The notes: generated by a model from the letters alone, not told the origin. A DNA stretch of 64,000 bases from Micromonospora sp. BL4 (GCF_003667505.1 NZ_RCVJ01000136.1:45574-109573), one strand, 5' to 3'. Positions 1 through 8,934 are shown, counted from the first letter of the stretch. Numbers and translations are program-made.

Positions 1-3000
1 TGGCCGAAGGCGATCCGGTACATGGCCGTTGAATTCAACAGATGCGGCAGCACGGATGCGTCTCGCGTGTAGGGAGCGACCAGCAGGTGCCGCTCGATGC
101 TCGCAGGCCCTTCGAAGACCCAGTACGGCACGATTTCTGACTCGCCCTCGGGCCGGCACCTTGCTGCGGCTTCGAACATCGATCGCCACGGGTCCCCGTC
201 AGGGTTCGAAGGCAAGCCGCAGCGGTGTGCCACGTTCTTCCGCACGGCATGCCCCTTGTAGCGGTGCACCCGGCCTTCGCGCTGCTCCAGATCGACCGGA
301 TTGTGCGGCAGGTTCCAGTGCACCACGGCATGGCAGTAGAGATGGAAGTCCAAGCCCTCCTGACCGATGGAAGTGGTGGCCAACACAAACGGCCAGAACG
401 GCGAATTGAACGCTTCGGAGACGCTTTCCGCACGTACCTCACCATTCATTTCGTCCCGTCCACGGCCGAAGCGGACGGCGTACCGACCGCGCATGTGGCG
501 AAGGTCCAGACCCTTCGCCGCATCGACAACGTCCACCTGATACGGCACGGCCCGGAGTGTCGCTGCACGAAAAACATGGTCGGCGAGGTCTGGCAGAGCC
601 TCCGCGTCGAAGCGCTGCCACTCGGTCACGACGTGCAGGTACTCGTCGAGCACTGCCTGAAGGTTGCCGCGGGCGGCATAGCTCAGGCACTCGCGCCAGA
701 ACACGCTGCTGTCCTCGCTGGCGACGACCGCGGCTGCCTCCGGACCGTTGAACATGGCCCGGATTCCTGAAGCGATGCGTGCCGCCGCTGGCAGCGACAT
801 CTCTGGCGTCGCTAGCGGTAGCACCCGCCGAATGGCACGGAGCGCGCACACTGCTGGGGAGGCGAGTGACACCTCGGCAAGAACCTCGACCAGGTCTCCC
901 GGAGGAGAACCGACGTCCCGCGGCAGCCCACCCGACGCCACGATGCGCTGCCAGTCATGCATCCGGCTCCGATAGGTCTCCGCCTCATCGCCCATCCGGC
1001 TGTCAGCCAGATCTATCGCGGCGGTCGCTTCTCCCGCTATTTGTCGCTCGTGGTCCAGCAGCAGCATTGCCAGCCAGTACCACCTCGGATCGGTCGGCCC
1101 ACTCCGGTGCCCTGCCGTCAGCCTGTCGATCCGACCGCGCAACAGCCGCTGCGCACCGTCCGAAACCGTTTGCCAGGTTGGCAGTTGGCTGGCGCTCACG
1201 CCCATCGCGAGCGGATCGACCGCGTCGGCCAGGGCCAGGCTCGGATAAAGCAGGAGGTAGGTGGTGTCGGCCTCGAGACGCAGCGGGCGAGCCGCCCGGC
1301 TCACCGCTTCGGTGTACGTCACGTCGGGTCGCGCACCGGTGGTCGCGCGTTCGACCTCGTAGCTCAGCATCGCGCTGATCGAGTTCGGTACGGCATGCCA
1401 GGCAGAGAAGACCAACTGCTTGGTGAATGCCCGCGCCACCGGCGACTCGAAGGGGCCGTCAGCCCGGTAGTACGGCGCAGATGCCGGCAACCACAGCAGA
1501 CGATGTGTCGCAGGACCCGCAGCGGAGTTCAGGAGTTGACGCAGTCGGGCGTGGCCTGGCTCTAACTTCTGGTAGGTGTCTACGTCGGACCAGGGGATGG
1601 TGGCGGTGGTATGTGCCAGGACTCCGGTGATCGCTGCCGGCTCGTCGGCTATCGAGATCGCTTCCTGCAGTGCCGCCTTGACCTGATAGTTCTCCCGGTT
1701 GAGGAAGCTGAGCAGGTAGGGAGTCGACTTCCACAATTCGATCAGATCGTGATCGCGAATGCCCTCCCCCAGGGGAATTCGGCCTGCCAGTCGACTAGCT
1801 GCGAGGTAGCCGCGGATCTCCTCCGCGTCCGGCGCCGGCACGCCCTGCGTCACGGTGCGCAGCATGCCGTCGCGGTCTGCGGTGCTCGCCAGGCGCTCGG
1901 TACGCACCATCACCGTTCGCAGCCGGGCGGAGATGGCATCGGTCACCACCCTAACCGGGCCGAGGCCGTCGTCGGGAATGCGGGTCAGCGCCCACCGCAA
2001 CTGACGAAGGTCGGCGGCGAGCCCTGCCGCACTGGGTTCGCCAGCCAGGAATCCGATGGTACGCAGCAGGTCACGGTAGTGATCATCCTCGCCTGCGGCC
2101 CGTTCCACGTCCGTGGTGTGCATCCGGTACGGCGTAGCCGAGAGGAGGAGGGTGCGCGTGGCCGCAAGGTTTTTCCTGCCGCCGCCTCCCGTGAGCAGGT
2201 TTTCCAGCAGCGACTGGATCTCGGGCTCGGTGCTGTGCAGCAGATCGGCGAAGCGTTGGAACTCGTCGAAGATGACCAGATCGGGACGGAGCAGTTCGGC
2301 ACCTGTGGCGGCCATCGCCCGGCGCACGCACCCGATGAACTCGTTGCGCACCGCGTTGGCATCCGGATCCCGGCGAGACGTCTTCCGGAACTCGCTGTCG
2401 AGCCAGTCGAGCGTTTCCCGCATCCAGGACCCGCTGGCCTCCCGGTACCGAGCGTTCACTGCACTGAAGTGCCGCGCGAAGATGTGCTTGGCCCCCCACA
2501 CCGGCTTCAACGGCCCGCGAGCAGCGGCGAACCTCTCCCGTAGGTCGCGCAGGCTGCCGTCACGGTCGCTGATGTTGCCCGCAAAGGCCCGGTAGACGCC
2601 CTTCCGCTCGGTTGCATCTGTGCCGAGCGTACTTGCCAGAAACTCCAGTGCGACAGCGCGTTCGGCCAACGTGCCGAGGGCGGTGCCGTGCTGGAGTGAC
2701 GTGCCAGGGGTGAGCGCAACGAGGTTGACGCCCCTCGGTTGCGCCCCGGGTTGTCCCGGCAACAGGGAGAGCCGGCCAGCAGCTGCCGTAGTCGATACCC
2801 CATGCGGGCTGAGCTTGCGGAGGTTCTGACGGGCGATCGCGGTGTTGGAGCAGACGTAGATGATGTCGATTCGCTGGTCGCCGAGTTCGCGCAGATGAGC
2901 GATTGTCTGAGCAACCACAGCTCGAGCCACCAGGGTCTTGCCGAGTCCAACCTCGTCGGCGACGAGGAATCGGGTGGCCGGCTCAGGATCCAGATACATC

Positions 3001-3071
3001 CGGCGGAAGACGTACTGTGCGGTCCTGCGCTGGAAGTCGGTGAGTCCGGCGAGTGCGGCGGCTTCAGCCAT
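1..3071 (-). CDS. SNF2-family DEAD/H helicase, C-terminus beyond the left edge
   Basis: A superfamily 2 ATPase, presumably the DNA translocase of the operon. Reading down from ATG at 3071, the frame stays open to base 1 (at least 1023 codons), so the stop lies outside the window. Walker A is DEVGLGKT (residues 39-46). A DEFQ Walker B lies near residue 266 and motif III (LLLSATPYRMH) near 312. The C-terminal half carries motif V (TSIGQEGLDFH, near 908) and motif VI (QREGRVHRYKGH, near 935), so both RecA lobes are present. The start overlaps the end of the PLD gene by 8 bp (ATGGCTGA), with GGAGG upstream. The neighbours suggest a defence role. DISARM DrmD is one SNF2 comparison, but the DISARM genes drmA and drmB are not seen here. 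Confidence 0.9.
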   Translation of the reverse strand, partial: MAEAAALAGLTDFQRRTAQYVFRRMYLDPEPATRFLVADEVGLGKTLVARAVVAQTIAHLRELGDQRIDIIYVCSNTAIARQNLRKLSPHGVSTTAAAGRLSLLPGQPGAQPRGVNLVALTPGTSLQHGTALGTLAERAVALEFLASTLGTDATERKGVYRAFAGNISDRDGSLRDLRERFAAARGPLKPVWGAKHIFARHFSAVNARYREASGSWMRETLDWLDSEFRKTSRRDPDANAVRNEFIGCVRRAMAATGAELLRPDLVIFDEFQRFADLLHSTEPEIQSLLENLLTGGGGRKNLAATRTLLLSATPYRMHTTDVERAAGEDDHYRDLLRTIGFLAGEPSAAGLAADLRQLRWALTRIPDDGLGPVRVVTDAISARLRTVMVRTERLASTADRDGMLRTVTQGVPAPDAEEIRGYLAASRLAGRIPLGEGIRDHDLIELWKSTPYLLSFLNRENYQVKAALQEAISIADEPAAITGVLAHTTATIPWSDVDTYQKLEPGHARLRQLLNSAAGPATHRLLWLPASAPYYRADGPFESPVARAFTKQLVFSAWHAVPNSISAMLSYEVERATTGARPDVTYTEAVSRAARPLRLEADTTYLLLYPSLALADAVDPLAMGVSASQLPTWQTVSDGAQRLLRGRIDRLTAGHRSGPTDPRWYWLAMLLLDHERQIAGEATAAIDLADSRMGDEAETYRSRMHDWQRIVASGGLPRDVGSPPGDLVEVLAEVSLASPAVCALRAIRRVLPLATPEMSLPAAARIASGIRAMFNGPEAAAVVASEDSSVFWRECLSYAARGNLQAVLDEYLHVVTEWQRFDAEALPDLADHVFRAATLRAVPYQVDVVDAAKGLDLRHMRGRYAVRFGRGRDEMNGEVRAESVSEAFNSPFWPFVLATTSIGQEGLDFHLYCHAVVHWNLPHNPVDLEQREGRVHRYKGHAVRKNVAHRCGLPSNPDGDPWRSMFEAAARCRPEGESEIVPYWVFEGPASIERHLLVAPYTRDASVLPHLLNSTAMYRIAFG

Positions 3072-4872
3072 GGATGTCCTCCTGGGCAACGTGCCATACG
3101 GCGTCCCAGAGCCCGTCCAGGCCATCGGGCAATTGCCCGCCGCCATCCCGGACCGTCTTGAGCAGGTCGGCCACCTCACGCAGGCGCCCGGGATCCTTGG
3201 CGAGGGCTCTGAGCATCACCTCTGTCAGCGGTAGCCGCTCGAGGTCCGCGCCGGTCCAGTCGTACGCGCCGACGCGATCCACCTCTTCGCCGTTCAAGGG
3301 CAGCTCGTCGTCGGCGAGCAGGGCAAGCAGGTAACGCACCAGGCGGTGCGCATCCCCCACCAGGTCCGCGATGAGCCGCTGCCTCCGATCTTCGGGCTCG
3401 CCGTGCAGGGTGCACCTGACGACAAAGACGGTGCTCAGCCCAGCCAGCGTCAGTTCGATGACCAGGAACGCGGAAAGGTTGGTGAGTGTGGCTGAAGTGC
3501 AGAACACCAGCCGGCCCTCGGTGTCGAACACCGACGGCTGGTCGAGTTGCGCGACTGTCGCCGGCCGACAGCGCACCTCGACCCCGGCCGGAAGCGGCAG
3601 CGGTTTGTCGGACCGGTAAGTGACCTCGTAGCGGCCGGGCTCGGACTCGGCAACGGTGGCGGTGAAGGGGATGGCGGTCACGGCTCGGCGTACCTCGTCG
3701 AGCTCGTCTCGGTTGTCGTCGGCCGGTTCGTGGCCGTCCTCGGCCTCCCAGCTCAACAGCAGGTCCCGGAAGGTGCGCCTCTCGGGATCCCCCTCCCTGC
3801 GCTGTTGCAGTAGAGCCCGCACGGAGTGCCGTTCTGCTGTCGTATCCAGTTGCAGCAGAACCTCGACGTTGCGCTCGAAGGCGGCGCCGGTGGCGTTGGC
3901 GCTTCCGGTCCACCAGCTCGTTCCGGTGGCATCGTCAGTGACGTAAAGCTTGGCGTGCAGGCCGTCCTGCACGCGCCGAGGGTCGTCACGGCTCGCCCGC
4001 GGCACGTCGGGCGCATCATCTAGGACAGCGGAGTTCAGGGTGAAGCATTCGTATGTGCTGGCCGCCTGTCCGGCCGCAGAGAGGGCTTCCGGCCGGGACA
4101 TCAGGGCTCGTCGTGTCGTCGCCGTCGGCAGGCGCTGCAGCGTCGTCGAGCTGAGGAACGGGGACACCACCAGGAGCCGGTGGCAGCTCTTCGGGAAGGG
4201 CCATGGCCCTTCGTCGAGGCCGAACACGTGCAGGCGGAGATTACGAAACCCCTCCGGGGGCGCGAATCGCACCGCATCGAGCTCGTCGGCGAGGGCGGCG
4301 ATCGGCTTGTGCCGTGCGTCGGGCAGTGACGTGACCGACAGCGCGGGCAACCCGCGGACCAGGTCACCGATCCCCGCGAGCCGCTGACCGCCGGGGTCGG
4401 ATTCCAGGACGGTGATCGTGTCCCAGCACCGGTCAAAGGTGAGGTTGCGGGTAGCGACAAGCAGCCGGAACGTCGGGCGCCCCGCCTCGTCGACATGGCG
4501 CAGTGCCCACAGCTTCGGGTGGAATGCGCCGCCACGGGGAGCGGTGACCGGCACGACCGCCTGCTCGATGAAGCCGAGGAGGGCTCTGCGACGGTGCAGG
4601 GGAGGGGCGATCTGCGCGGCATCGCAGAAAAGCGTGATCCGGTCGGCAGTACGGTGCAGCGCGTCGAGCAGGCCGATGGGTGTGAGCCCTTCCGGGGCCT
4701 CATCCTCGGAGTCGCCCGATTGGCCCGCGTCGAGGAGCGCGTGCGCCGCAGGAACCATGAGCAGGGTGGTCAGATTCAAGGTGTAGGTCGTGCCCACCGC
4801 GCAGTCCAGTCGGGTTCCGGGCAAGGGTCGGAGAGCGTCGACGAGAGTCCTTCGGTTGTCAGGCCGCACCAT
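3064..4872 (-). CDS. Phospholipase-D-superfamily protein, probable nuclease
   Basis: 602 aa. One clear HKD motif is present (HAKLYVTD, residues about 304-311), followed by GSANAT near 322, as in PLD-type nucleases. I see no second full HKD copy, so activity would need a dimer or a degenerate second site. The frame extends upstream to 4971, but I chose ATG 4872. It has AGGAAAGG about 8 nt upstream and its first residues (MVRPDNRRTLVDALRP) begin a plausible domain. This start lies 14 bp inside the end of the DUF6361 gene, suggesting translational coupling. The helicase gene follows with an 8-bp overlap. PLD nucleases partner helicases in several defence systems (DrmC in DISARM); a nuclease role here is inferred. 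Confidence 0.85.
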   Translation of the reverse strand: MVRPDNRRTLVDALRPLPGTRLDCAVGTTYTLNLTTLLMVPAAHALLDAGQSGDSEDEAPEGLTPIGLLDALHRTADRITLFCDAAQIAPPLHRRRALLGFIEQAVVPVTAPRGGAFHPKLWALRHVDEAGRPTFRLLVATRNLTFDRCWDTITVLESDPGGQRLAGIGDLVRGLPALSVTSLPDARHKPIAALADELDAVRFAPPEGFRNLRLHVFGLDEGPWPFPKSCHRLLVVSPFLSSTTLQRLPTATTRRALMSRPEALSAAGQAASTYECFTLNSAVLDDAPDVPRASRDDPRRVQDGLHAKLYVTDDATGTSWWTGSANATGAAFERNVEVLLQLDTTAERHSVRALLQQRREGDPERRTFRDLLLSWEAEDGHEPADDNRDELDEVRRAVTAIPFTATVAESEPGRYEVTYRSDKPLPLPAGVEVRCRPATVAQLDQPSVFDTEGRLVFCTSATLTNLSAFLVIELTLAGLSTVFVVRCTLHGEPEDRRQRLIADLVGDAHRLVRYLLALLADDELPLNGEEVDRVGAYDWTGADLERLPLTEVMLRALAKDPGRLREVADLLKTVRDGGGQLPDGLDGLWDAVWHVAQEDIHG

Positions 4873-6145
4873 CGGCCACCTTTCCTGCAAGCCCGCCTTG
4901 CAGATCAGAAAGGAACTGTCGTACGGTCGGCCACCGGTACCTGAGTGGCGCGCCACCAATCGCATCGCCATCCCACGACTGAAGCGCCGGCTGATAGCTG
5001 AGCCGAGCGTAGCGGCCCTTTAGCGCGAGTTCCTGCTCCGTGACCCGCCGCCGCAACCCGGCATCTTCCAGCGCCGTTCGTGGATCCTTGACGGCGGCGC
5101 CGATCCAGTGTTCGAGGAAGGCACGGGTGCCGGGCCGCGCCCGGCCACGGCATCCGGAGACGACGCCCCAGAAGGCGTCAGACCGCGACCACCAATCCTG
5201 AAGGGAGTCAGACCGAGCCGTAATTTTCCCGATCCAGGCGTCGATCTCGCTGGCGACCCAGTCATCGAGATGGGACGTCTCGGCGCAAAGCAGCTTTGCC
5301 GCTCGCCGGGAAAGCAGAACGTTGTAGAGCAACTGGGCCCCGAAAGTGATGTCTGAAAAGTTGCGGGCATGCGTCAGCATCTCGCTGACAGGCGCCGGGA
5401 GGGTGAGTAGCGATTCGGACCACGGTTCTTCCTGGTCGTACCAAGCAGCAGGGTCCTCGGCAAGGCACGCGAGCATGGATGGCGCGCCTGCCTGACCTGC
5501 GCCAACGGCACGCGTGGATCGCATCCGGTCCCGCAGATAGCAGGCCTCGTCTCTGGTCAACTGCATGCTCAGGCCCGTGGCGGGATATTCGTCCGGCGGG
5601 TCGGGGAGCCCGGGGTCCCAGGGCGCCGGAGGGCCGCCGAGCACGACGTTCTCGTCGTCGCGGATAGTCCGGTCTCCGCGACCCGGTCGAGTCACCAAGT
5701 CGCGGTAGTCGGCGAGGGTCATGCGCGGTTGGGTGCGAACGCCCCAGGCGCCGAGGCCGTGCCAGTAGACCGAGGCCGGCAGGCGGGTGAGCTTTCTACC
5801 AGCGCGGTAGCCGATCACACCCTGATTGGCCCCGATCGGACGCAGTGCCTCGATCAGTCGCCACTCCTGCTCACGCAACCGGTCCTGGAACGCCTTGCGG
5901 CTGGGTCGCTTGGCCGCGACGGCGTAACAGGTCCACGGCACGAAAAGGAAATAGCGCAGGCGAGTCTGGATGGTCGACGTACCCGGAAAGAGAGCTTCCG
6001 AAAAGGCGTCACGGATGGTGCCGGTGCCGATCGGATCGAAGGTTTCCTTGTCGTCGAGTGCCGCGATCGCCTCACGGATCCGCCGACTTTGGTCGTCGTC
6101 CATGTCTAGCCAGGAAATCGTCGACACCGCGGAGGTGGAAATCAT
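4859..6145 (-). CDS. DUF6361 family protein
   Basis: 428 aa. The N-terminus (STISWLDMDDDQSRRIREAI, then GTGTIRDAF and FPGTSTIQTRLRYFLFVPW) is what I recognise as the DUF6361 signature; the length is normal for that family. No catalytic motif or membrane segment is evident and the biochemical role is unknown. ATG 6145 is preferred over an upstream in-frame start because AGGAGAGG sits 5 nt before it and it forms an ATGA overlap with the upstream nuclease gene. It lies between a PD-(D/E)XK nuclease gene and a PLD/helicase pair, so a structural or target-recognition part in a defence complex is the best guess. Confidence 0.8.
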   Translation of the reverse strand: MISTSAVSTISWLDMDDDQSRRIREAIAALDDKETFDPIGTGTIRDAFSEALFPGTSTIQTRLRYFLFVPWTCYAVAAKRPSRKAFQDRLREQEWRLIEALRPIGANQGVIGYRAGRKLTRLPASVYWHGLGAWGVRTQPRMTLADYRDLVTRPGRGDRTIRDDENVVLGGPPAPWDPGLPDPPDEYPATGLSMQLTRDEACYLRDRMRSTRAVGAGQAGAPSMLACLAEDPAAWYDQEEPWSESLLTLPAPVSEMLTHARNFSDITFGAQLLYNVLLSRRAAKLLCAETSHLDDWVASEIDAWIGKITARSDSLQDWWSRSDAFWGVVSGCRGRARPGTRAFLEHWIGAAVKDPRTALEDAGLRRRVTEQELALKGRYARLSYQPALQSWDGDAIGGAPLRYRWPTVRQFLSDLQGGLAGKVADGAA

Positions 6146-6888
6146 TCGCGCCTCTCCTGTACCAGGCTTGGGCTTGGCGATGCTGCATTCATGCGCTGGG
6201 CCGCTTCGCGTTCCGCCCACCGGGCAACGTCGCCGTCCTCGGTGACAAGGAAGGCGTCAATGAGCAACGCCCCGAGACTGCGCTGCGTCTCTGCGAGGAG
6301 AGACCGGTAGCGGCCGAAGTCCGGGAACGCCACCGCTACCGCGTCATGCGGATGCTTGTCCCGCAGCCGAACCGCTTTCAGGAGCGCGTGCGCGTACCAG
6401 TGGCCGGCCTGCGTGCTGGCCTGCGTCGGCTTGGCTTCGCCCGTCCGCCGCGGGTCGACGTACGACCTCGACGGGTATCCCTTGACCTCGACGTGTAGCC
6501 GCACCTCGCCGCGGCAGGCTTCGATGTCGGTGCCCTGTTGCCTCGTGGCAGTATTCATCACCTGGATAAGTGACCATCCCTGCTGGACCAGCCAGCTGCA
6601 CAGGCGCGCCTGAACGTTGCCCTCCCAGAACCACTCCCGGGTGGCGTCCAGCGAGGCGGCGGCAGCCGGTCCCGGGTCGCACACCGCGGAGTCGGTCGCG
6701 CCAGCGCCGATCCTGTTGACGATGACGCCGGCGCTGTCATCACGAACCAACCGACCCTGCTCGGCGAGTGTGCGGCACCGCTGGTTGACCTGCTGGTGCA
6801 ACTTCCCAGTTCGCTTGGCGAGCTCAGCGTCGGACAGGCCATTCGGGTTCTGGCGCAGCAGTTCGACGATGTCCTCTGCGATTGTCAT
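6142..6888 (-). CDS. Winged-helix protein with PD-(D/E)XK nuclease domain
   Basis: 248 aa. Residues 1-60 look like a winged helix (MTIAEDIVELLRQNPNGLSD, AELAKRTGKLHQQVNQRC), so probably DNA binding. Residues 85-200 show a PD-(D/E)XK pattern: E89 in WFWEGNVQARL, D121 in QQGTDIEA and E134/K136 in HVEVKGY, similar to Mrr/Holliday-junction-resolvase-type nucleases. The start at 6888 is supported by GGAGGG about 10 nt upstream and lies 4 nt after the preceding stop. The stop overlaps the DUF6361 start (ATGA). It is the likely endonuclease of the operon. The fold call comes from motif spacing by eye. Confidence 0.75.
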   Translation of the reverse strand: MTIAEDIVELLRQNPNGLSDAELAKRTGKLHQQVNQRCRTLAEQGRLVRDDSAGVIVNRIGAGATDSAVCDPGPAAAASLDATREWFWEGNVQARLCSWLVQQGWSLIQVMNTATRQQGTDIEACRGEVRLHVEVKGYPSRSYVDPRRTGEAKPTQASTQAGHWYAHALLKAVRLRDKHPHDAVAVAFPDFGRYRSLLAETQRSLGALLIDAFLVTEDGDVARWAEREAAQRMNAASPSPSLVQERRE

Positions 6889-6892
6889 GTGA

Positions 6893-7546
6893 CTAGCCCT
6901 CCGGGCAGCCGAATCGGCTGTGGTGCCAGATGACGATGTCGGCAAGCCGGAGGACCGACAGTTGCCGACCATCCGGCGTTCGGACGCCCTCGCTGAACTC
7001 GGACAGCCACTCGTGGTTCGCCTTGAGATCCTCCAACAGGGCCGCGAAGAAGTCCGCTGGTCGTTCCCTCGATGTCCCATAGAAGTTGCGTAGAACGCTG
7101 TCGTAGAGCGGAACAAAGTGGGGACGGAGCCGGTGCAAGACCTTGCAGACGGCGACCGCCGTCCATTCGGGCACTTCACTCGTCAGCGTGTTCGCATCCC
7201 GCAGGAGCCGGAAGGCGTCGTCTTCGATGGAGCGGAGCGTGAGGAACTGCGGGTCGGAGGGTGTGGGTTCTGGGGACGTCTGATCCAGGACCTGTTGCAT
7301 CGCCTCCCGCAGCCTCGTCGCCGCACTGGGACCGGGTTGGAACAGGGGGATGACTTCAGCGTGGCCGAGCCGGAGGCTCAACAGATTGCCAGCGAGACAG
7401 TCCAGGGGAGTCAATCGATCCGGCGTTGTGTACCACCGGTCGTAGCTACCGAACGCGAATCCAGCCGATGGGTCGATGTAAGCCGACAGGTGTTGGTCGG
7501 CGCACCCCCGCAATAGACCAATCGTCGCCATGGTGTGGTTCGGCAT
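6893..7546 (-). CDS. DUF6308-like protein, first gene of the five-gene operon
   Basis: 217 aa, soluble and mostly helical by composition. It contains LTPLDCLAGNLLSLRLGHAEVI and a C-terminal LRPHFVPLYDSVLRNFYG stretch, resembling the actinobacterial DUF6308 family; the family assignment is from memory. In-frame starts exist further upstream (7591) and downstream (ATG 7531). I chose 7546 because GGGGGAG lies 7 nt before it. It is followed after 4 nt by the winged-helix nuclease gene and appears to lead the operon. Function is unknown; its constant company with helicase and nuclease genes suggests defence. Confidence 0.65.
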   Translation of the reverse strand: MPNHTMATIGLLRGCADQHLSAYIDPSAGFAFGSYDRWYTTPDRLTPLDCLAGNLLSLRLGHAEVIPLFQPGPSAATRLREAMQQVLDQTSPEPTPSDPQFLTLRSIEDDAFRLLRDANTLTSEVPEWTAVAVCKVLHRLRPHFVPLYDSVLRNFYGTSRERPADFFAALLEDLKANHEWLSEFSEGVRTPDGRQLSVLRLADIVIWHHSRFGCPEG

Positions 7547-7864
7547 AGCTGCACTCCCCCGTTCACTGGCCTTCGTTCGCACCGCGCCCACGGCCTCCGC
7601 TACCGCTGTGGCGATGCCGCGTTCAGCAGCCTCCGCAAGGCAACGCCATCGATACTTCGCCGCTCATGCCCGCCATAGAGCAGCTTCGCTCCAAAGCTTG
7701 AATCCCGGAAGGACCGAAAGGGCCACGATCAGGTGGGCTGGTTGGCGCACAAGTGCGGGCCCGGTCAGCGGCCCGGGTGGGCAGTTTGAGGGGTGGTTGA
7801 TTTTGCGCTGGGTCGCGGCGATTCAACAGGCGGGCACCTTGGGGCAGTCGCCCCCGCCGCTTCG
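7547..7864. other. Non-coding spacer with a small hairpin
   Basis: No convincing gene is seen in this roughly 320-bp stretch. It must contain the promoter of the minus-strand defence operon starting at 7546. A GC hairpin (CGGGCC, 8-nt loop, GGCCCG; 7756-7775) sits downstream of the degraded GIY-YIG gene and could be its terminator. Confidence 0.4.
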
Positions 7865-8151
7865 CTATTCGCCACCGCCCACGTGACGTGGCTTCGGCAC
7901 CTGCCGGTTGAAGCGCGGCTTGAGGGCGACGACGAGGGCGTCCTTCGTACCCTCCGGGTTGTCGGTCTCCTGCCAGCGGACCTCGCACCGACCCAGCCAG
8001 TCGGCAATATCGGCGGCCGACGCCGCGTTTTCCGGGGTGTCTAGGAGCTGTCCAACCTGGTCGTGCAGCACCGACGATCCGCGGTCTCCAGGGTGTACGG
8101 CTGGGGAGCCGTGAAGCCGGCCAGCAGGTCGTCGTGTGCGGTGTCGGGCAT
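7865..8151 (-). pseudogene. GIY-YIG nuclease gene with an internal out-of-frame deletion
   Basis: From ATG 8151 the frame reads MPDTAHDDLLAGFTAPQPY then TLETAD and stops after 36 codons. A second frame picks up at once with SSVLHDQVGQLLDTPENA and runs to WLGRCEVRWQETDNPEGTKD and ALVVALKPRFNRQ, ending TAG at 7865. The second part resembles the C-terminus of actinobacterial GIY-YIG proteins; the first part resembles their N-terminus. The catalytic GIY...YIG segment that should lie between is absent. I infer a deletion that also shifted frame, near 8075. It lies 9 nt after the stop of 8161-8424, as the distal gene of a mobile-element operon. Confidence 0.55.
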
Positions 8152-8160
8152 GTCCGGACG

Positions 8161-8424
8161 TTACCGGCGTGGGCCCTCATCGGTGGCCCCGCAGGGGCCG
8201 ACGTGGTCGTCGGGGCGCCAGCAGCGGCCGGCCCCGTCGAGCTTGGCGTCACACCAGATTCGGGTACGCAGGAACTGGCGATCCTCCTCGCTGAGGGTGG
8301 TCTCGCCGAAGTCGATGGCGGTGACGTGGCCGAGCGAGTAGCGCAGGGCTGCGGCGAGGGTGATGGCCTCATCGAGGCTGGTCAGGGTGGTGGGGAGGTG
8401 GATGATCCAGCGGGGTGAGGTCAT
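8161..8424 (-). CDS. Small conserved hypothetical protein
   Basis: 87 aa starting MTSPRWIIHLPTTLTSLDEA. It contains ALRYSLGHVTAIDFGETTLS and a Cys-bearing tail with RIWCDAKLDGAGRCWRPDDH, where two Cys and a His could bind metal. The start overlaps the stop of the upstream DivIVA-like gene as ATGA, and the degraded GIY-YIG gene follows after 9 nt. It is the type of small ORF found in actinomycete integrative elements. No function can be assigned. Confidence 0.6.
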   Translation of the reverse strand: MTSPRWIIHLPTTLTSLDEAITLAAALRYSLGHVTAIDFGETTLSEEDRQFLRTRIWCDAKLDGAGRCWRPDDHVGPCGATDEGPRR

Positions 8425-8684
8425 CGCTGCCACCGGCTGTTCGGTGAACCTTGATCTGAGTGACGGCAGCCGATGTGCCGCGACTGCCACTGCCGCAGCG
8501 CCTGGCGGATGCGTTCGGCCTCGGTGTTCGCCGTGCTCAGGTCGCGGTGCAGACGTTCGAGTTCGTCGGCTACCCGGTTGAGGTAGTCGCGCACCTGAGC
8601 GGGGTCGAGGCCGCGCCAGCGCGTGTCGAAGGAGGCAATGCGGGCGTGGTGTGGGTGCAGGCGTACTCCGGTCACGTAGATCAT
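8421..8684 (-). CDS. DivIVA-domain-like coiled-coil protein
   Basis: 87 aa. The segment RWRGLDPAQVRDYLNRVADE followed by LERLHRDLSTANTEAERIRQ matches the N-terminal DivIVA/Wag31-type repeat and a short coiled coil. Full-length Wag31 is about 260 aa, so this is a stand-alone small version as found on actinomycete plasmids and integrative elements. ATG 8684 overlaps the preceding small ORF (ATGA) and its own stop overlaps the next start (ATGA), so three genes form a coupled chain. A role in element maintenance or positioning is only inferred. Confidence 0.65.
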   Translation of the reverse strand: MIYVTGVRLHPHHARIASFDTRWRGLDPAQVRDYLNRVADELERLHRDLSTANTEAERIRQALRQWQSRHIGCRHSDQGSPNSRWQR

Positions 8685-8815
8685 CGCTGCGGTGCCTTCT
8701 GCTCGGCGGTCAGGGCGCGGATCTGACGGTTGCTGAGGCCGCGTTGGTTTAGGCTCCGGCGGCCCCAGCGGTGCAGGCGGCAGGGGTGGGGTGCGCGGTC
8801 GTTGCAAGACGGCAT
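8681..8815 (-). CDS. Small basic Cys-containing ORF, 44 aa
   Basis: Begins MPSCNDRAPHPCRLHRWGRR and ends with LSNRQIRALTAEQKAPQR. It is very basic, with two Cys and two His in the first 15 residues that could form a small zinc site. Its stop overlaps the start of the DivIVA-like gene (ATGA), the same coupling as the next two genes, which argues it is translated. It overlaps the 3' end of 8749-8934 by 67 nt in another frame, so one of the two may be spurious. Confidence 0.45.
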   Translation of the reverse strand: MPSCNDRAPHPCRLHRWGRRSLNQRGLSNRQIRALTAEQKAPQR

Positions 8816-8934
8816 GCGGTCGGGCCACTGCTCAGCGCGTGCACGGTGCCCGCCGTGACGGCAATGCTGACGTCTTCGGCAGTGACGTGGGGCGGTAGGG
8901 GCAGTTCACCGAGAATCTCGTCGACCGAGTCCAT
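8749..8934 (-). CDS. Small hypothetical protein, first ORF of the mobile-element operon
   Basis: 61 aa starting MDSVDEILGELPLPPHVTAE. The start is well supported by AAGGAGGGCC just before ATG 8934. The first 40 residues look like real protein. The last 20 (GPTACRLATTAHPTPAACTA and on) are low complexity and overlap the 44-aa ORF, so the true end may have been altered by a frameshift. It is divergent from the GntR gene at 9282. Function unknown. Confidence 0.45.
   Translation of the reverse strand: MDSVDEILGELPLPPHVTAEDVSIAVTAGTVHALSSGPTACRLATTAHPTPAACTAGAAGA

Noticed and set aside
1..4872. Calling the left operon DISARM
   Set aside because: SNF2 and PLD genes are present, but drmA, drmB and a linked methyltransferase are not, and DUF6361 is not a DISARM component I know of.
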